DNA of 64,000 bases. It comes from Otis tarda (taxonomy: Eukaryota; Chordata; Aves; Otidiformes; Otididae). Positions 63,620 through 64,000 of this stretch are shown piece after piece. The stretch is from contig CM048557.1 of assembly GCA_026413225.1 (NCBI GenBank), forward strand, positions 62,858,987-62,922,986, read 5' to 3'. The translations under genes and the position numbers were made by a program. The notes below the pieces were generated by a model. The model made no database searches and was not told the DNA's origin. It saw only the letters and a program-made list of their open reading frames with translations. Numbering within the stretch: the first letter of the stretch is position 1; every line of letters begins with the position of its first letter.

Positions 63620-64000
63620 GTAAGTATGAGTGGGGTATGCTGCGAGTTTTATTACTATGGGGCTAGGAGCCTCTGGAAGAGGCTGGGAGGTTATCCTGGC
63701 CATCTCATTGCTCTGGATAAAGCGCCTCCTTGTGCAATCTCAGCCGGCCCTGCCATGCCCCCATCCCACAGCTCGCACTCCACGGCTGCCAAGGGCTCTG
63801 GTTTCCCTCAGGTCACCTTCCGCAATGACATTGTGTGCCGTCATAACAGAAGTATGCCACAAAAAACAAATGTAAGGACAGACCAAAATTAATGGCACTT
63901 ACTGATGAAATAAGGTCACATGTATGATGTGTATCCTCATATTTAAGTGAGAACATTTGTTATTTTATTGTACCTGAAGCCACCTTGAAAATTACAGCTT

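Larger units (their letters stand above)
58403..64000 (-). other. BRF1 intron, partial (at least 5.6 kb)
   Basis: Inferred as intron because no earlier BRF1 exon is visible to the right. Contains poly-T runs (58668-58685 and 61044-61058), a possible MIR fragment (58856-59003), a TA repeat (59251-59310) and a CpG-dense islet (63181-63619). No recognised coding sequence. Confidence 0.7.

Noticed and set aside
58403-64000. Search for the preceding BRF1 exon (human SIRECISS region)
   Set aside because: No minus-strand segment in this interval gives the expected peptide with a phase-1 donor, so the exon must lie outside the window.

Overview
The window is vertebrate nuclear DNA, most likely from a bird. 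Genes are split into short exons by long introns. The only recent interspersed repeats I see are three truncated CR1 LINE 3' ends with the avian-type ATTCTATGAT tail. Repeat density is low, and there are no ERVs, Alu/B1-type SINEs, CRISPR arrays or operons. Most open frames longer than 60 codons are chance frames in intron or intergenic DNA.

One gene can be named. BRF1, the TFIIIB 90-kDa subunit of RNA polymerase III initiation, lies on the minus strand. Its last seven coding exons are present (5' to 3': 58402-58341, 56185-56104, 56006-55951, 54126-53870, 18697-18646, 15597-15429, 13226-13189). They join in frame, give 237 residues plus a stop, and carry the TBP-binding homology region and the acidic C-terminal tail. 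The N-terminal exons (zinc ribbon, cyclin folds) lie beyond the right edge. A 35.2-kb intron separates the TBP-binding exons from the tail exons. A 97-bp intron uses a GC-AG donor.

Layout: 1-9.5 kb is mostly intergenic, with one CR1, a possible old repeat, and at 251-464 an exon-like segment of an unrecognised minus-strand gene. From 9.5 to 13.19 kb lie the BRF1 3' UTR and several candidate polyadenylation signals. From 13.19 to 58.40 kb are the BRF1 exons and introns. From 58.40 to 64.0 kb is the next upstream BRF1 intron, in which I found no exon.

The strongest unexplained signal is a 126-bp near-palindrome at 52681-52806 in the giant intron, with 84% identical arms and a 4-nt loop. Two CpG-dense islets next to strong splice donors (46.6-46.9 kb and 63.2-63.6 kb) may be alternative or antisense first exons. 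I see no evidence for a new multi-gene system; this is mainly an ordinary stretch of a conserved housekeeping gene.
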